A DNA stretch of 58,389 nt from Comamonas sp. lk (GTDB lineage: Bacteria; Pseudomonadota; Gammaproteobacteria; Burkholderiales; Burkholderiaceae_C), in NCBI GenBank assembly GCA_945869165.1, contig CAMBNY010000009.1:1-58389 (forward strand), read 5' to 3'. The position numbers and the translations under genes are program-made. The stretch's first letter is position 1. Each line of letters begins with the position of its first letter. The notes under the pieces were generated by a model that was not told the DNA's origin, ran no database searches, and saw only the letters and a program-made list of their open reading frames with translations. Shown one piece after another: positions 26,249 to 35,180 of this stretch.

Positions 26249-26689
26249 ATGATGACCAACCCGACCGGCCGTTTGACGCAAGGCCAATTCAGTTTTCTGC
26301 CCGACCTGACGGATGCCGAGATCACGCTGCAAATCGAGTACGGACTGCGCAAAGCCTACGCCTGGAGCGTGGAGTACACCGACGACCCGCACCCGCGCAA
26401 CACCTATTGGGATATGTTTGGCAACCCCATGTTCGACCTCCACGACGCCGCCGGTGTGATGCAGGAACTCAAGGCCTGCCGCGCCGCCTTCCCCAACCAC
26501 TACATCCGCATGATGGCGTTTGACTCCACCCGTGGCGTGGAAACCATCGCGATGAGTTTTATTGTGAACCGCCCGAAAAACGAGCCGGGCTTTATGCTGG
26601 AACGCCAGGAGGTCAATGGCCGTTCGCTGCGCTACAGCACGCGCGGCTATGCGGCCAACCATCCCGAAGGCGAGCGTTACAAAGGCTAG
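26249..26689 (+). CDS. cbbS: RuBisCO small subunit, form IC
   Basis: The 146-residue small subunit carries the C-terminal extension after [12 protein letters not shown] (residues about 115-146: [20 protein letters not shown]) that forms the beta hairpin lining the central channel in red-type enzymes. The core motif [20 protein letters not shown] is visible. A clear AAGGAG site precedes the ATG, 28 bp after cbbL. Confidence 0.97.
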   Translation: MMTNPTGRLTQGQFSFLPDLTDAEITLQIEYGLRKAYAWSVEYTDDPHPRNTYWDMFGNPMFDLHDAAGVMQELKACRAAFPNHYIRMMAFDSTRGVETIAMSFIVNRPKNEPGFMLERQEVNGRSLRYSTRGYAANHPEGERYKG

Positions 26690-26724
26690 GCCTTTTCGAA
26701 CCCGCATCCAGGCACGAACCGACC

Positions 26725-27690
26725 ATGAGCGCACCGTCGTATTCCATTCCCGGCAGCACACCTGCGCCGGCCAGCAGCCGTGCCGCCCCAGTCGCATCGG
26801 AAGAACAAGCCGACAACACCGCCGGCGCGCGCTCGGTGGCCGAGGTGTTGGAAGGCTCGCAGGTCGAGGCGGTGTTGCATGAGCTGGACCGCGATCTGGT
26901 GGGCCTGGTGCCTGTAAAGGCGCGCATCCGGGATATTGCTGCTTTGCTGGTCGTTGACAAGCTGCGCGTCAATCTGGGCCTCACTAGCCAGGCGCCCAGC
27001 CTGCATATGTGCTTTAGCGGCAACCCCGGCACCGGCAAAACCACCGTGGCTAGCCGCATGGCGCAGATCCTGCACCGGCTGGGCTTTGTGCGTAAAGGGC
27101 ATCTGGTCTCGGTGACGCGCGACGACCTGGTGGGCCAGTACATTGGCCACACCGCGCCCAAAACCAAAGAGGTACTCAAGCGTGCCATGGGCGGCGTCTT
27201 GTTCATCGACGAGGCCTATTACCTGTACCGCCCTGAAAACGAGCGCGACTATGGCCAGGAAGCGATCGAAATCCTGCTGCAGGTGATGGAGAACCAACGC
27301 GATGATCTGGTGGTGATACTTGCGGGCTACAAAGACCGTATGGATACGTTTTTTCAATCCAACCCCGGCATGAGCTCGCGCATCGCGCACCACCTAGACT
27401 TTCCCGACTACGCAGTGGGTGAGTTGCTGCACATTGCGGGCATGACGCTGGCGCAGCAAAACTACCGCTTCGGCGAAGGTGCGCAAACGGCGTTTGAAAA
27501 GTACCTGGGGCTTCGCATAGAGCAACCACACTTTGCTAACGCCCGTAGCGTGCGTAATGCGCTAGACCGGGCGCGACTGCGCCAGGCCAGCCGCCTGTTT
27601 GCCGACCGCCATCGCATTCTGAGCGCGGATGACTTGACAACCATTGAAGCGGCTGACATTCTTGCCAGCCGAGTCTTCCATCCATCCTAA
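26725..27690 (+). CDS. cbbX: Red-type RuBisCO activase CbbX
   Basis: AAA+ ATPase that remodels inhibited red-type RuBisCO by pulling on the large-subunit C-terminus. The 321-residue protein has Walker [13 protein letters not shown] (about 98-109), Walker [16 protein letters not shown], and the sensor region [12 protein letters not shown]. The first 45 residues are Pro/Ala-rich and probably disordered. It follows cbbS by 35 bp, with a weak ribosome-binding site. Confidence 0.96.
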   Translation: MSAPSYSIPGSTPAPASSRAAPVASEEQADNTAGARSVAEVLEGSQVEAVLHELDRDLVGLVPVKARIRDIAALLVVDKLRVNLGLTSQAPSLHMCFSGNPGTGKTTVASRMAQILHRLGFVRKGHLVSVTRDDLVGQYIGHTAPKTKEVLKRAMGGVLFIDEAYYLYRPENERDYGQEAIEILLQVMENQRDDLVVILAGYKDRMDTFFQSNPGMSSRIAHHLDFPDYAVGELLHIAGMTLAQQNYRFGEGAQTAFEKYLGLRIEQPHFANARSVRNALDRARLRQASRLFADRHRILSADDLTTIEAADILASRVFHPS

Positions 27691-27706
27691 ATACAAGGAC
27701 TGCACC

Positions 27707-28426
27707 ATGCTCCAAGCCCTGATTTTTGATGTGGACGGCACGCTAGCCGACACCGAGTCGGCGCACCGTGCGGCCTTTAACCATGCTTTTGCAGAAGAAG
27801 GCCTGGACTGGGTATGGGATGAGGCGCTGTACATCGAGTTGCTGGATATTTCCGGTGGCAAGGAGCGTATCGCCCATTATTGGAAGCAAACGCGTGGCGA
27901 TATCGTGGGCATTGAGGTCCATTCCTTGCAAGACACGATTGCGCGCTTGCACGAGCTCAAAACAGCCGCCTACGAAGGCATGGTCAATGACGGGCTGGTA
28001 AGCCTGCGCCCAGGCGTATTGCGCCTCATTGAATCGGCGCACGATCAAGGCCTGGCCCTGGCCATTGCCACCACTACCTCGCCGGTCAATATCGCGGCTC
28101 TGCTGCGCAAAGCCATAGGCGCGCACTGGCGCAGCTTGTTTGGCGTGGTGGAAGATGCATCGACGGCCCCGCGCAAGAAACCGCATCCGCAGGTCTATCT
28201 ACAAACCTTGCAGCGCATGGGTATGTCCGCCGACCATTGTTTGGCCATCGAGGACTCCGCCAATGGTTTGCAAGCAGCGCTGGCTGCGGGCTTGCCTACG
28301 GTGATCACGCCTAATGGCTTCACCGCGCACCATCGCTTTGAAGGCGCTCTGCGCGTGGTACCGGATTTGGGCAACACTACAGTAGCGGACTTGCGCATCT
28401 GGCGTTCCCAAGCCCGCGCCGCCTGA
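27707..28426 (+). CDS. cbbY: HAD-family sugar phosphatase CbbY
   Basis: In relatives CbbY dephosphorylates xylulose-1,5-bisphosphate, a misfire product that inhibits RuBisCO. The 239-residue protein begins [20 protein letters not shown] with nucleophile Asp8 and acid Asp10, and has the later HAD motifs [18 protein letters not shown] and [10 protein letters not shown]. An AAGGA site lies before the ATG at 27707; an in-frame ATG at 27644 lies inside cbbX. Distinct from cbbZ, the other HAD protein in this operon. Confidence 0.92.
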   Translation: MLQALIFDVDGTLADTESAHRAAFNHAFAEEGLDWVWDEALYIELLDISGGKERIAHYWKQTRGDIVGIEVHSLQDTIARLHELKTAAYEGMVNDGLVSLRPGVLRLIESAHDQGLALAIATTTSPVNIAALLRKAIGAHWRSLFGVVEDASTAPRKKPHPQVYLQTLQRMGMSADHCLAIEDSANGLQAALAAGLPTVITPNGFTAHHRFEGALRVVPDLGNTTVADLRIWRSQARAA

Positions 28427-28446
28427 TTTTTTCCCGAGACCTTGCC

Positions 28447-29538
28447 ATGCCCTTGTCCGCCCGCTCCCAACACTCCACACTAACGCAGTTTCTCATTGAG
28501 GAGCGCCGCAAATACCCGGGCGCCAGCGGCGACTTCAATGCCCTGATTTTGGATATCGCACTGGCCTGTAAAGCGATCGCACGTGGGGTGGCATTCGGAG
28601 AATTGGGACAGGTACTGGGTGACCACAAAGAGGGCGATGGCGCATCGGTCAATGTGCAGGGTGAGGCGCAAAAAACCCTGGACGTGCTGAGCAACCGCGC
28701 CTTTATCCGCCGCACCGAATGGGCGGGTAACCTGGCGGGTATGGCCTCTGAGGAGATGGAGCACCCCTACCAAATACCCGCGCAGTACCCGCGCGGCAAA
28801 TACCTTTTGGTATTCGACCCGCTGGACGGATCGAGCAATATCGACGTCAATGTATCGGTAGGCAGTATTTTCTCGGTACTGCGCGGACCCGAAGACGGGC
28901 GCGATGTGCAAGAAGCCGACTTTTTACAAGCGGGCACGCGCCAGGTGGCAGCCGGATACGCGATATACGGGCCCACCACCATGCTGATGCTCACCCTGGG
29001 CGATGGAGTACAAGGCTTTACCCTGGACCCTAACCTGGGTGAATTCATGCTCACCCACCGAAATATCCAAATTCCGCCTGACACGCATGAGTTTGCCATC
29101 AACGCTTCCAACAGCCGGTTCTGGGAAGCGCCTGTCAAGCGCTATGTCGATGAGTGCCTAGCAGGCAAAACCGGAACGCGCGGCAAAGATTTCAATATGC
29201 GCTGGATTGCCAGCATGGTGGCCGAAGCGCACCGCATCCTGATGCGCGGCGGCGTGTTCATGTATCCCCGCGACACCAAAGACCCCAGCAAGGCCGGGCG
29301 CCTGCGTCTGCTTTATGAAGCCAATCCGGTCGGCATGATCATGGAGCAAGCCGGGGGCCGCGCCAGTACCGGGGAGAAGCCGGTGTTAGACGTGGCACCA
29401 ACGTCTTTGCACCAGCGCATCGGGCTGGTATTCGGATCGCGCAATGAGGTCGAGCGCATCGAGCGCTACCACCACGAACCGGTGCACACCGAGGAACACA
29501 ACCCCTTGTTCGCTGAACGCAGCTTATTCCGGTTTTAA
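28447..29538 (+). CDS. cbbF: Fructose-1,6-bisphosphatase class I
   Basis: Hydrolyses fructose-1,6-bisphosphate (and in some bacteria sedoheptulose-1,7-bisphosphate) in the regenerative phase of the Calvin cycle. The 363-residue protein has the metal-binding motif [13 protein letters not shown] (about 123-135), SEEMEHPY and the substrate-binding [16 protein letters not shown]. It lies 20 bp after cbbY and 23 bp before cbbP. Confidence 0.96.
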   Translation: MPLSARSQHSTLTQFLIEERRKYPGASGDFNALILDIALACKAIARGVAFGELGQVLGDHKEGDGASVNVQGEAQKTLDVLSNRAFIRRTEWAGNLAGMASEEMEHPYQIPAQYPRGKYLLVFDPLDGSSNIDVNVSVGSIFSVLRGPEDGRDVQEADFLQAGTRQVAAGYAIYGPTTMLMLTLGDGVQGFTLDPNLGEFMLTHRNIQIPPDTHEFAINASNSRFWEAPVKRYVDECLAGKTGTRGKDFNMRWIASMVAEAHRILMRGGVFMYPRDTKDPSKAGRLRLLYEANPVGMIMEQAGGRASTGEKPVLDVAPTSLHQRIGLVFGSRNEVERIERYHHEPVHTEEHNPLFAERSLFRF

Positions 29539-29561
29539 GATTTTTAGTTCAGGGAGTCTCC

Positions 29562-30437
29562 ATGTCAGAAAAACATCCCATCATCGCCATTACCGGCTCC
29601 AGTGGTGCGGGCACCACATCGGTCACACGTACTTTTGAAGACATTTTCCGGCGTGAAGGCGTCAACGCTGCAGTCATCGAAGGCGACAGCTTTCACCGCT
29701 ATGACCGCACTGAAATGAAGCTGCGCCTAGCCGAGGCCGAGGTCAAGGGCAACAAAAATTTCAGCCACTTCGGGCCGGAGAACAATTTGTTTTCTGAACT
29801 CGAGGCACTGTTTGCAGACTATTCAAAATCAGGCACCGGTAAGCAGCGCAAGTATTTGCACGACCATGAGGAAGCCGCACCCTTTAAGCAGGAGCCAGGT
29901 ACGTTTACGCCTTGGCAGGATGTTCCGGCTGGAACCGATTTACTTTTTTATGAAGGTCTGCATGGAGCGGTGGTTACGCCCGAGGTCAATATTGCTAAGC
30001 ACCCGGATTTATTGATCGGCGTAGTGCCGGTGATTAATTTGGAGTGGATTCAAAAGCTCTGGCGTGACAAGTCCAAGCGCGGCTACAGCACCGAGGCGGT
30101 GACAGACACGATTTTGCGCCGCATGCCCGACTATGTGAACTACATCTGCCCGCAGTTCATGCATACCCATGTCAACTTTCAGCGGGTGCCTATGGTCGAC
30201 ACCAGCAACCCGTTTATCAGCCGCGACATTCCCTCGCCAGACGAAAGCATGGTGGTTATCCGCTTCGCCAAGCCCAAAGGCATCGATTTCCAATACCTGC
30301 GCAGCATGATTGATGGCAGTTACATGAGCCGCGCCAACACCATAGTGGTGCCCGGCGGCAAAATGGAGTTGGCCATGCAGCTCATATTCACCCCCTTCAT
30401 TTGGCGCATGATGGAACGCAAGAAGCGCGCAGCATGA
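29562..30437 (+). CDS. cbbP: Phosphoribulokinase
   Basis: Phosphorylates ribulose-5-phosphate to the RuBisCO substrate. The 291-residue length is that of the proteobacterial, class I, type of enzyme. It has the P-loop GSSGAGTTSVTRTF (12-25), then EGDSFHRYDR and the Walker B-like LLFYEGLHG. The C-terminus overlaps the cbbZ start by 4 bp (ATGA). A GGGAG site precedes the ATG. Confidence 0.97.
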   Translation: MSEKHPIIAITGSSGAGTTSVTRTFEDIFRREGVNAAVIEGDSFHRYDRTEMKLRLAEAEVKGNKNFSHFGPENNLFSELEALFADYSKSGTGKQRKYLHDHEEAAPFKQEPGTFTPWQDVPAGTDLLFYEGLHGAVVTPEVNIAKHPDLLIGVVPVINLEWIQKLWRDKSKRGYSTEAVTDTILRRMPDYVNYICPQFMHTHVNFQRVPMVDTSNPFISRDIPSPDESMVVIRFAKPKGIDFQYLRSMIDGSYMSRANTIVVPGGKMELAMQLIFTPFIWRMMERKKRAA

Positions 30438-31123
30438 ACCGCTATGACCTAATCCTGTTCGACCTAGATGGCACCTTGGTCGAGACTGCACCGGAAATTT
30501 GCGATGCCGTCAATGACACCTTGCGGCACTTCGGTTTTGCCAGCGTATCGCAAGGGCAAGTCAATGACTGGATTGGCCACGGTACTTTGGAGTTGCTCAT
30601 TCAAGCCCTTGCCTCTGTGCAAAACCACAGCGCAGAGACGGTGCGGCACTCGACGGAACTACCTGCCATCGCAGCAATTTTCAAGACCCATTACCGCGCC
30701 CGCTGCGGTACGCGCAGCCACTGCTATCCCAAGGTCAAGCAAGCCTTAGTCCATCTCAAGGCGCACGGCCTGCGCCTGGCGGTGGTCACCAACAAGGAAG
30801 GGGCTTATACACAAACCGTGCTCGATGCGCACGATTTGACAGGCCTGTTTGACAAGGTGATCAGCGGCGATACGCTGGCGACTAAAAAACCCCATCCACA
30901 CGGGGTATTGGCCTGCCTGGAAATGTTTGGCATTCATCCCGACAGGGCATTGTTTATTGGCGACTCAAGTATTGATATTGCAACGGCCCGCAACGCCGGT
31001 GTCGCAGTATGGGCTGTTCCCTATGGTTACAACATGGGTCAGGCCATTGCCGATAGCAAACCCGACCGGCTGATTCAGGACTTCGGCGCTTTGATAGAGA
31101 TCAGCGATAGCGCGCATCCTTAG
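30434..31123 (+). CDS. cbbZ: Phosphoglycolate phosphatase
   Basis: HAD-family phosphatase that removes 2-phosphoglycolate, the product of RuBisCO oxygenation. The 229-residue protein has nucleophile Asp10 and Asp12 in LILFDLDGTLVETAPEI, motif II AVVTNKEGAYT, KKPHPHGVL and motif III FIGDSSIDIATARNAG. Translation is coupled to cbbP. With the aminotransferase at 23108 it gives the locus both ends of a glycolate salvage route; the glycolate oxidase in between is not in the window. Confidence 0.93.
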   Translation: MNRYDLILFDLDGTLVETAPEICDAVNDTLRHFGFASVSQGQVNDWIGHGTLELLIQALASVQNHSAETVRHSTELPAIAAIFKTHYRARCGTRSHCYPKVKQALVHLKAHGLRLAVVTNKEGAYTQTVLDAHDLTGLFDKVISGDTLATKKPHPHGVLACLEMFGIHPDRALFIGDSSIDIATARNAGVAVWAVPYGYNMGQAIADSKPDRLIQDFGALIEISDSAHP

Positions 31124-31129
31124 GCCTTG

Positions 31130-31182
31130 GATAGGCGCTTGTTCGCTCCTTGCAAGTCGCTTCAAGCGCTTTTCTGCCTATC
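31130..31182. terminator. Interlocked inverted repeats at the end of the cbb operon
   Basis: GATAGGCGCTTG (31130-31141) can pair in two ways: GCGCTTG with CAAGCGC at 31163-31169 (followed by TTTTCT), or GATAGGC with GCCTATC at 31176-31182. It lies between the convergent genes cbbZ and the regulator at 31209, so it is a plausible terminator for one or both. Confidence 0.5.
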
Positions 31183-31208
31183 GGGCTCTATTTGCTCACG
31201 AAGCGGGC

Positions 31209-31652
31209 TTAAGGCTTTGATTCCTCGAATGGAGCCAGTCGTTTACCCAGTTCCCGCTTGCCCATTTTTCGCACTTGGGCTAACACTTGGAGTTGCGCAG
31301 GCCGCGGCCTGGTTTTTCCCTGCTCCCATTTGTACACGGACTGGTCACTAACCCCGAGCAAGGCGGCAGCTTGGGCGGCATTAAGATTGACCTTTTTACG
31401 CCACCTGGCAAAGCCGGACGCACTAAAGCGTACTTGACGCCTTGGTTCACCCCTACCCACCGGTTCGGCGCTCGCCTTATTTTTTCCTGCAGCCTTCAGT
31501 TCTTGCTCAATAGCTTTGAGCCGGTTTTTGAGGGTGACGTTTTCCAGCCTCTGCTGTGCCATGGTTTTTTTGATCTGAATTACGCTTTCCCGCAGGTGGC
31601 GGTTCACGATCCGGGTTATTTCTTCTCTCAATTGTTTGACGAACACCGACAT
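31209..31652 (-). CDS. Helix-turn-helix (XRE-like) DNA-binding protein
   Basis: A 147-residue basic protein. Residues about 1-60 are charged and probably helical (REEITRIVNRHLRESVIQIK, QQRLENVTLKNRLKAIEQEL), a possible coiled coil for dimerisation. Residues about 80-135 form an XRE-type helix-turn-helix (LNAAQAAALLGVSDQSVYKW, then EQGKTRPRP). The start MSVFVKQL at 31652 is preceded by AGGAGG; an ATG 8 codons upstream lacks such a site. Target unknown. An inverted repeat 24 bp upstream could be its own operator. Confidence 0.78.
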   Translation of the reverse strand: MSVFVKQLREEITRIVNRHLRESVIQIKKTMAQQRLENVTLKNRLKAIEQELKAAGKNKASAEPVGRGEPRRQVRFSASGFARWRKKVNLNAAQAAALLGVSDQSVYKWEQGKTRPRPAQLQVLAQVRKMGKRELGKRLAPFEESKP

Positions 31653-31676
31653 GCTGCCTCCTATGTCTTGATACAA

Positions 31677-31699
31677 ATGATACTTATCGTTTTTATCAT
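31677..31699. promoter_or_regulatory. Inverted repeat upstream of the XRE-like gene
   Basis: ATGATA (31677-31682) and TATCAT (31694-31699) form perfect 6-bp arms around 11 nt, beginning 24 bp before the ATG at 31652. This is a usual location for autoregulation by small helix-turn-helix proteins, but no binding evidence exists. Confidence 0.4.
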
Positions 31700-31770
31700 A
31701 AAAATTCGGGATGTTACTTTGACGCGGTGCTGCAAAGCCCTAGAACAGCGAGTGCATCGCCTATAAGCGC

Positions 31771-31870
31771 AAGATAAATTTAAAAAAATCGTGAGTTCTA
31801 TTTTTTTAGAAAATTTTTTTTGCAAAAGTAAAAATAAGAAATTATTTAAATTTTAGATATAATTTTTTAA
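31771..31870. other. AT-rich island between divergent regulators
   Basis: By hand count only 12 of these 100 bases are G or C, in an otherwise GC-rich window, with runs of seven to nine A or T. A perfect TATAAT lies at 31858-31863, about 49 bp before the gene at 31912, but no good -35 is seen at 16-18 bp spacing. It may be a strong UP-element-rich promoter, a target for H-NS-like silencing, or a remnant of transferred DNA. Confidence 0.6.
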
Positions 31871-31911
31871 GCCTCAAACATCAATTGCCAACTATTTGCC
31901 TGGGAGAAAAC

Positions 31912-32232
31912 ATGTCGGTATTTGCCAAAACACCCAAGGGACTAGATGCACTGAAAGATATGAACTCAGGAATGCCCAGGCGCATGCGTACGCTCTTATG
32001 GTGCATCAATGGCCAGACCTCGACAGGCACCTTGATACGCAGCCTAACGTCCTTGGGTGACGTAAAAGAGTTAATGCGTACCTTGATGGCAGAGGGATTG
32101 ATCGAAAGAATTTATAAAACTGAATCGCATGGCAGTTCAGTTTCCCAGCCCAGCACACAAACCACGGACCTTAAAGCCTCGTCCGGTCAGGCCATGGGGG
32201 TTCCAGGCCAAGGGCAAGCTTCTGCCCATTGA
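31912..32232 (+). CDS. Small protein with possible winged-helix fold, function unknown
   Basis: A 106-residue protein with a GGGAG site before the ATG. Residues about 20-70 (RRMRTLLWCINGQTSTGTLI, then GDVKELMRTLMAEGLIERIY) resemble small winged-helix-like modules found in various Burkholderiales proteins. The last ~30 residues are Ser/Gln/Gly-rich and probably disordered. I do not recognise a named family. It is transcribed divergently from the XRE-like gene. Confidence 0.65.
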   Translation: MSVFAKTPKGLDALKDMNSGMPRRMRTLLWCINGQTSTGTLIRSLTSLGDVKELMRTLMAEGLIERIYKTESHGSSVSQPSTQTTDLKASSGQAMGVPGQGQASAH

Positions 32233-32253
32233 AGTGGATGCGCAAATAGGATG

Positions 32254-33483
32254 CTAAAACCTGTTTGCGCTAAAAGCCCGCAAATCCATGATCGGATCCC
32301 GACCCGCCACCAAATCGGCGACCATACTTCCGCTCACCCCCCCCAAAGTCAGGCCGATATGCTGGTGCCCAAAGGCATACAGGACCCGTGCACTCTTGCG
32401 AGACCGGCCCAATACGGGCAAACCGTCGGGCAAGGTCGGGCGAAATCCCAGCCATGGGTTTTGCGCGATGCCCAATCCCGGCAAGGCGCGATGGGATGCG
32501 AAGTCGAGCAACTGCAGCAGTCCGGAATGCATCTGCGGTGCCAGATCCGCTATTTCGACCGTACCGGCAACGCGTACCCCCTGCGCCATCGGCGTCATAT
32601 AGAAGCCGCGCTCGGCCCAACCTACGGGACGCGAAATCAAGGCACTGCTGCCCGGAAACATCAGGTGGTAGCCGCGCTCCGCCTGTAAGGGCACATCGTC
32701 ACCGCACTGCGCAGCCAGCGCTTTCGAATGCACCCCCGCGCACAGCGCCAGGTAATCGTAAGCCGCTTCATGCCCGGCACCACCCACCCGGACCTCCTGT
32801 GCATCCGCCTTTAATGTCTGGACCGCTAAGGAATGCACGACCAAGCCTTTGCCCTGCAAATGGGACAGCAAGGCATGCAAAAAACCGGACGGGTCGCTCA
32901 AATGCCAAGAACCGCTAAAGAGTGCACCGCGATGGAAAATTGGACTCAATTGCGGCTCTAGTGCGGCGATCGCTGCGGCATCGAGAATTTCAGAGGACAC
33001 ACCTAGGCGGCGGCGTAATTCCAAAGTTTCGCGCGCGCCTTCAAAAGCCCGGGCGCTGGAGTAGAGGTACAAACATTCCTGTTGCCGGATGAAGCCGCCC
33101 AATTGGGCGTCGGCAATCATCGCGTCATAGCCGCTTTGGGCGCGGGCCAAAAGATGCGATAAGGCGGTGGCCGTCTCGGTATAGCGGCCGGGCGTGGAGT
33201 GCCATAAAAAGCGCACCAACCACGGAGCCAGTGAAAAAAGATGGGTCCATCGCACCCGCAAGGGGCTTTGGCTTGAAAACAGATAAGCGGGCAAATCGCG
33301 GAACACCGTGGGGTTGTTGACCGGAATGCACGCGTAGTTGGCAAATGTGCCGGCATTACCAAAGGAAGCCCCGCCGGCAGCGCCTAGGGGTTCGTAGAGC
33401 GTCACATGATGGCCGTCACGCATCAAGTGATATGCGCACGACAAGCCTACAAAACCGGCGCCTAGCACCGCCACCCGCGCCAT
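32254..33483 (-). CDS. DadA-like FAD-dependent amino-acid oxidoreductase
   Basis: A 409-residue flavoprotein of the DAO family, closest in layout to the small subunit of D-amino-acid dehydrogenase. The N-terminus has the FAD fold VAVLGAGFVGLSCAYHLMRD (residues 4-23), then GGASFGNAGTFANYACIPVN; the C-terminus has GFRPTLPDGLPVLGRS and the closing FAD contact FGHQHIGLTLGGVSGSMVAD. The substrate cannot be assigned; D-amino acids, glycine and opines are candidates. It is 61 bp after the Mpo1-like gene, so co-transcription is possible but not certain. Confidence 0.8.
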   Translation of the reverse strand: MARVAVLGAGFVGLSCAYHLMRDGHHVTLYEPLGAAGGASFGNAGTFANYACIPVNNPTVFRDLPAYLFSSQSPLRVRWTHLFSLAPWLVRFLWHSTPGRYTETATALSHLLARAQSGYDAMIADAQLGGFIRQQECLYLYSSARAFEGARETLELRRRLGVSSEILDAAAIAALEPQLSPIFHRGALFSGSWHLSDPSGFLHALLSHLQGKGLVVHSLAVQTLKADAQEVRVGGAGHEAAYDYLALCAGVHSKALAAQCGDDVPLQAERGYHLMFPGSSALISRPVGWAERGFYMTPMAQGVRVAGTVEIADLAPQMHSGLLQLLDFASHRALPGLGIAQNPWLGFRPTLPDGLPVLGRSRKSARVLYAFGHQHIGLTLGGVSGSMVADLVAGRDPIMDLRAFSANRF

Positions 33484-33544
33484 CAGGCTTCTACCTGATA
33501 GGTGGCAATCTGCAATAACGCCAAAAGACGAACCACCATCGAAC

Positions 33545-34021
33545 TTACCAGCGCACGCCCATGCGCTCGAAAGCCTTGCTCAAGACAAACAGGGGTCCGA
33601 CCAGCAGGTACTGCACATCTTCAAAAAACGAAGGTTTTTTCCCCTCCAGGTGGTGCCCAATAAATTGAAAAACCCAGGCGACCACAAAAATCAGCAAACT
33701 GACGGGCACCAGAAGACCCTGCACCTGAAGGGCATCGACCAGCGCCAACAGAACTGACCAGACCAACAACATACATACCGTAAAAGGCCAAGATAGGCGT
33801 GCGTAGTACACCATGCTCACGGCAATCGACAGCAACGCTGCCAATGGGTGCAAAGCAAACAGCAAACCCGTCAAACTCAACATGATGGCCGGGATGGCGA
33901 AAAAATGAATCAGCTCATTGATGGGATGTTCATGGCTCAGGCCGTAATGCTGCAAAAGCGAATCTACTTTGCGCTGGGGCAGGTCCGGTGTGTCCGAGGG
34001 CTGGGTTTCGCTAGCATCCAT
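33545..34021 (-). CDS. Mpo1-like (DUF962) membrane protein
   Basis: A 158-residue protein with four likely transmembrane helices. It carries the two histidine motifs of the Mpo1/DUF962 family: LQHYGLSHEHPINELIHFF near residues 23-41 and FQFIGHHLEGKKPSFFED near residue 120-137. Yeast Mpo1 is an Fe(II)-dependent dioxygenase that alpha-oxidises 2-hydroxy fatty acids; bacterial members are largely uncharacterised. It sits 27 bp downstream of the degenerate NADH dehydrogenase-like gene. Confidence 0.83.
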   Translation of the reverse strand: MDASETQPSDTPDLPQRKVDSLLQHYGLSHEHPINELIHFFAIPAIMLSLTGLLFALHPLAALLSIAVSMVYYARLSWPFTVCMLLVWSVLLALVDALQVQGLLVPVSLLIFVVAWVFQFIGHHLEGKKPSFFEDVQYLLVGPLFVLSKAFERMGVRW

Positions 34022-34048
34022 TGCATACCTCTTTAAAAAAAACGACGC

Positions 34049-35176
34049 TTAGAGTTTCAAGAATTGTTTCAACCAGGCCACGGTGCGCCCCTGAAAGCAT
34101 TGTCCGCCCCAAGCCAACAAAGCATGGCTGGCTCCCGCATACAGAAATTGCGCGCGCTGCACTGGCGTGGCTTGCATTTTGGTAGGCGCCGACCGCATCA
34201 AGGCATGCACATTCGAGGCGAGTACCGGACTATCGCGCCACACATGGAAGACTTCGGGGTGGCTGGTGCTGCGCTCATGGACGTCGGTCTCTACGCCTGA
34301 GCCGCCCACCTGCAAGCTCAGGCCACTGGTGGCCAGCCATCCGGCTGGCGATCGCGACAGTACCAGCATCGGCACATCGCAGGCCAATAGTGCGCCGCTG
34401 GCCAGTACCACATCATCGCGCGTTAAAGCGGCGACGTTTTCGTACAGCACGGTTACCCGCTGCTCGCGCAATAACTGCAACATACGCTGGTGCAAAGTCT
34501 CGCTATAGCCTCTATCTTCACCATGGTGCGGGCCGATGATCCACGTCACGGCGGCCGTTGGCATGCGCTGGCGCACTGCCAAAGCGAGTTCAAAGCTTTC
34601 GATACCGGGCCCAATCACCGCCATACGCAATGCCCGCGTGCGGCCCAAACCGCATACTTTGGGCCAGATAGGGACAAATCCTTCCAGTGGCGAGACGAAT
34701 AAACCATGCTCGCGCGCGCCCGGCATAGCCGCCTCAATGGCCTCCCGATGCGGCAAGGGCCCGGTATTAATGGATAAGACGTCGTAGCCTAGGGTTTGTC
34801 CATCATCGAGCAGCACCGTACGCGAGACCACATTGAGCCCCCGCCCTTGGCGCCCGGTCCACTGCACGCCGGCTTGTTGCAACCAGGGTTCGGCATCGTT
34901 CATGCATTGCGCCAGCGTGAGCTCATTGGCCACATAGCGCGCTAATTTACGCGGGGCAAAAGTCTGCGTCTGCTGGGACAAAACCGTAATGCGCACATGC
35001 GGCAAAGGCTTACGCTTGAAGTGTTCCAACAAACGCAAATGGGCCGGGCCCAGGCCCCATAGCACCAAATGTTCCGGCTGCCGATAAGGGCGTGCGGCGG
35101 GTTGGGCACCCAAGGCCCTTGCTTCTTCACCCGTAACCACAGAGTCTGCGGAGGGTGTCGCTGATTCTTGCGTCAT
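34049..35176 (-). CDS. Degenerate NADH dehydrogenase-like paralogue
   Basis: A 375-residue protein homologous to the N-terminal half of the upstream SelD fusion: LVLWGLGPAHLRLLEHF aligns with LVLVGGGHSHVAVLKAF, and GYDVLSINTGPLPHREAIEA with DYDVLAINTGSTPQVAQVPG. Key flavin positions look altered. The dinucleotide motif is GLGPAH, the second Rossmann motif is VIGPGIESFELALAV rather than VVGAGAGGVELLLAM, and the C-terminal ASGD motif aligns with VWRD. It may bind flavin poorly or act as a partner of the fusion. It starts only 4 bp after that gene ends. Confidence 0.8.
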   Translation of the reverse strand: MTQESATPSADSVVTGEEARALGAQPAARPYRQPEHLVLWGLGPAHLRLLEHFKRKPLPHVRITVLSQQTQTFAPRKLARYVANELTLAQCMNDAEPWLQQAGVQWTGRQGRGLNVVSRTVLLDDGQTLGYDVLSINTGPLPHREAIEAAMPGAREHGLFVSPLEGFVPIWPKVCGLGRTRALRMAVIGPGIESFELALAVRQRMPTAAVTWIIGPHHGEDRGYSETLHQRMLQLLREQRVTVLYENVAALTRDDVVLASGALLACDVPMLVLSRSPAGWLATSGLSLQVGGSGVETDVHERSTSHPEVFHVWRDSPVLASNVHALMRSAPTKMQATPVQRAQFLYAGASHALLAWGGQCFQGRTVAWLKQFLKL

Positions 35177-35180
35177 ACCC

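Noticed and set aside
31652-31932. Shared MSVF-x-K N-termini of the two divergent small proteins as a sign of duplication
   Set aside because: Resemblance ends after six residues and the folds look different; likely coincidence.
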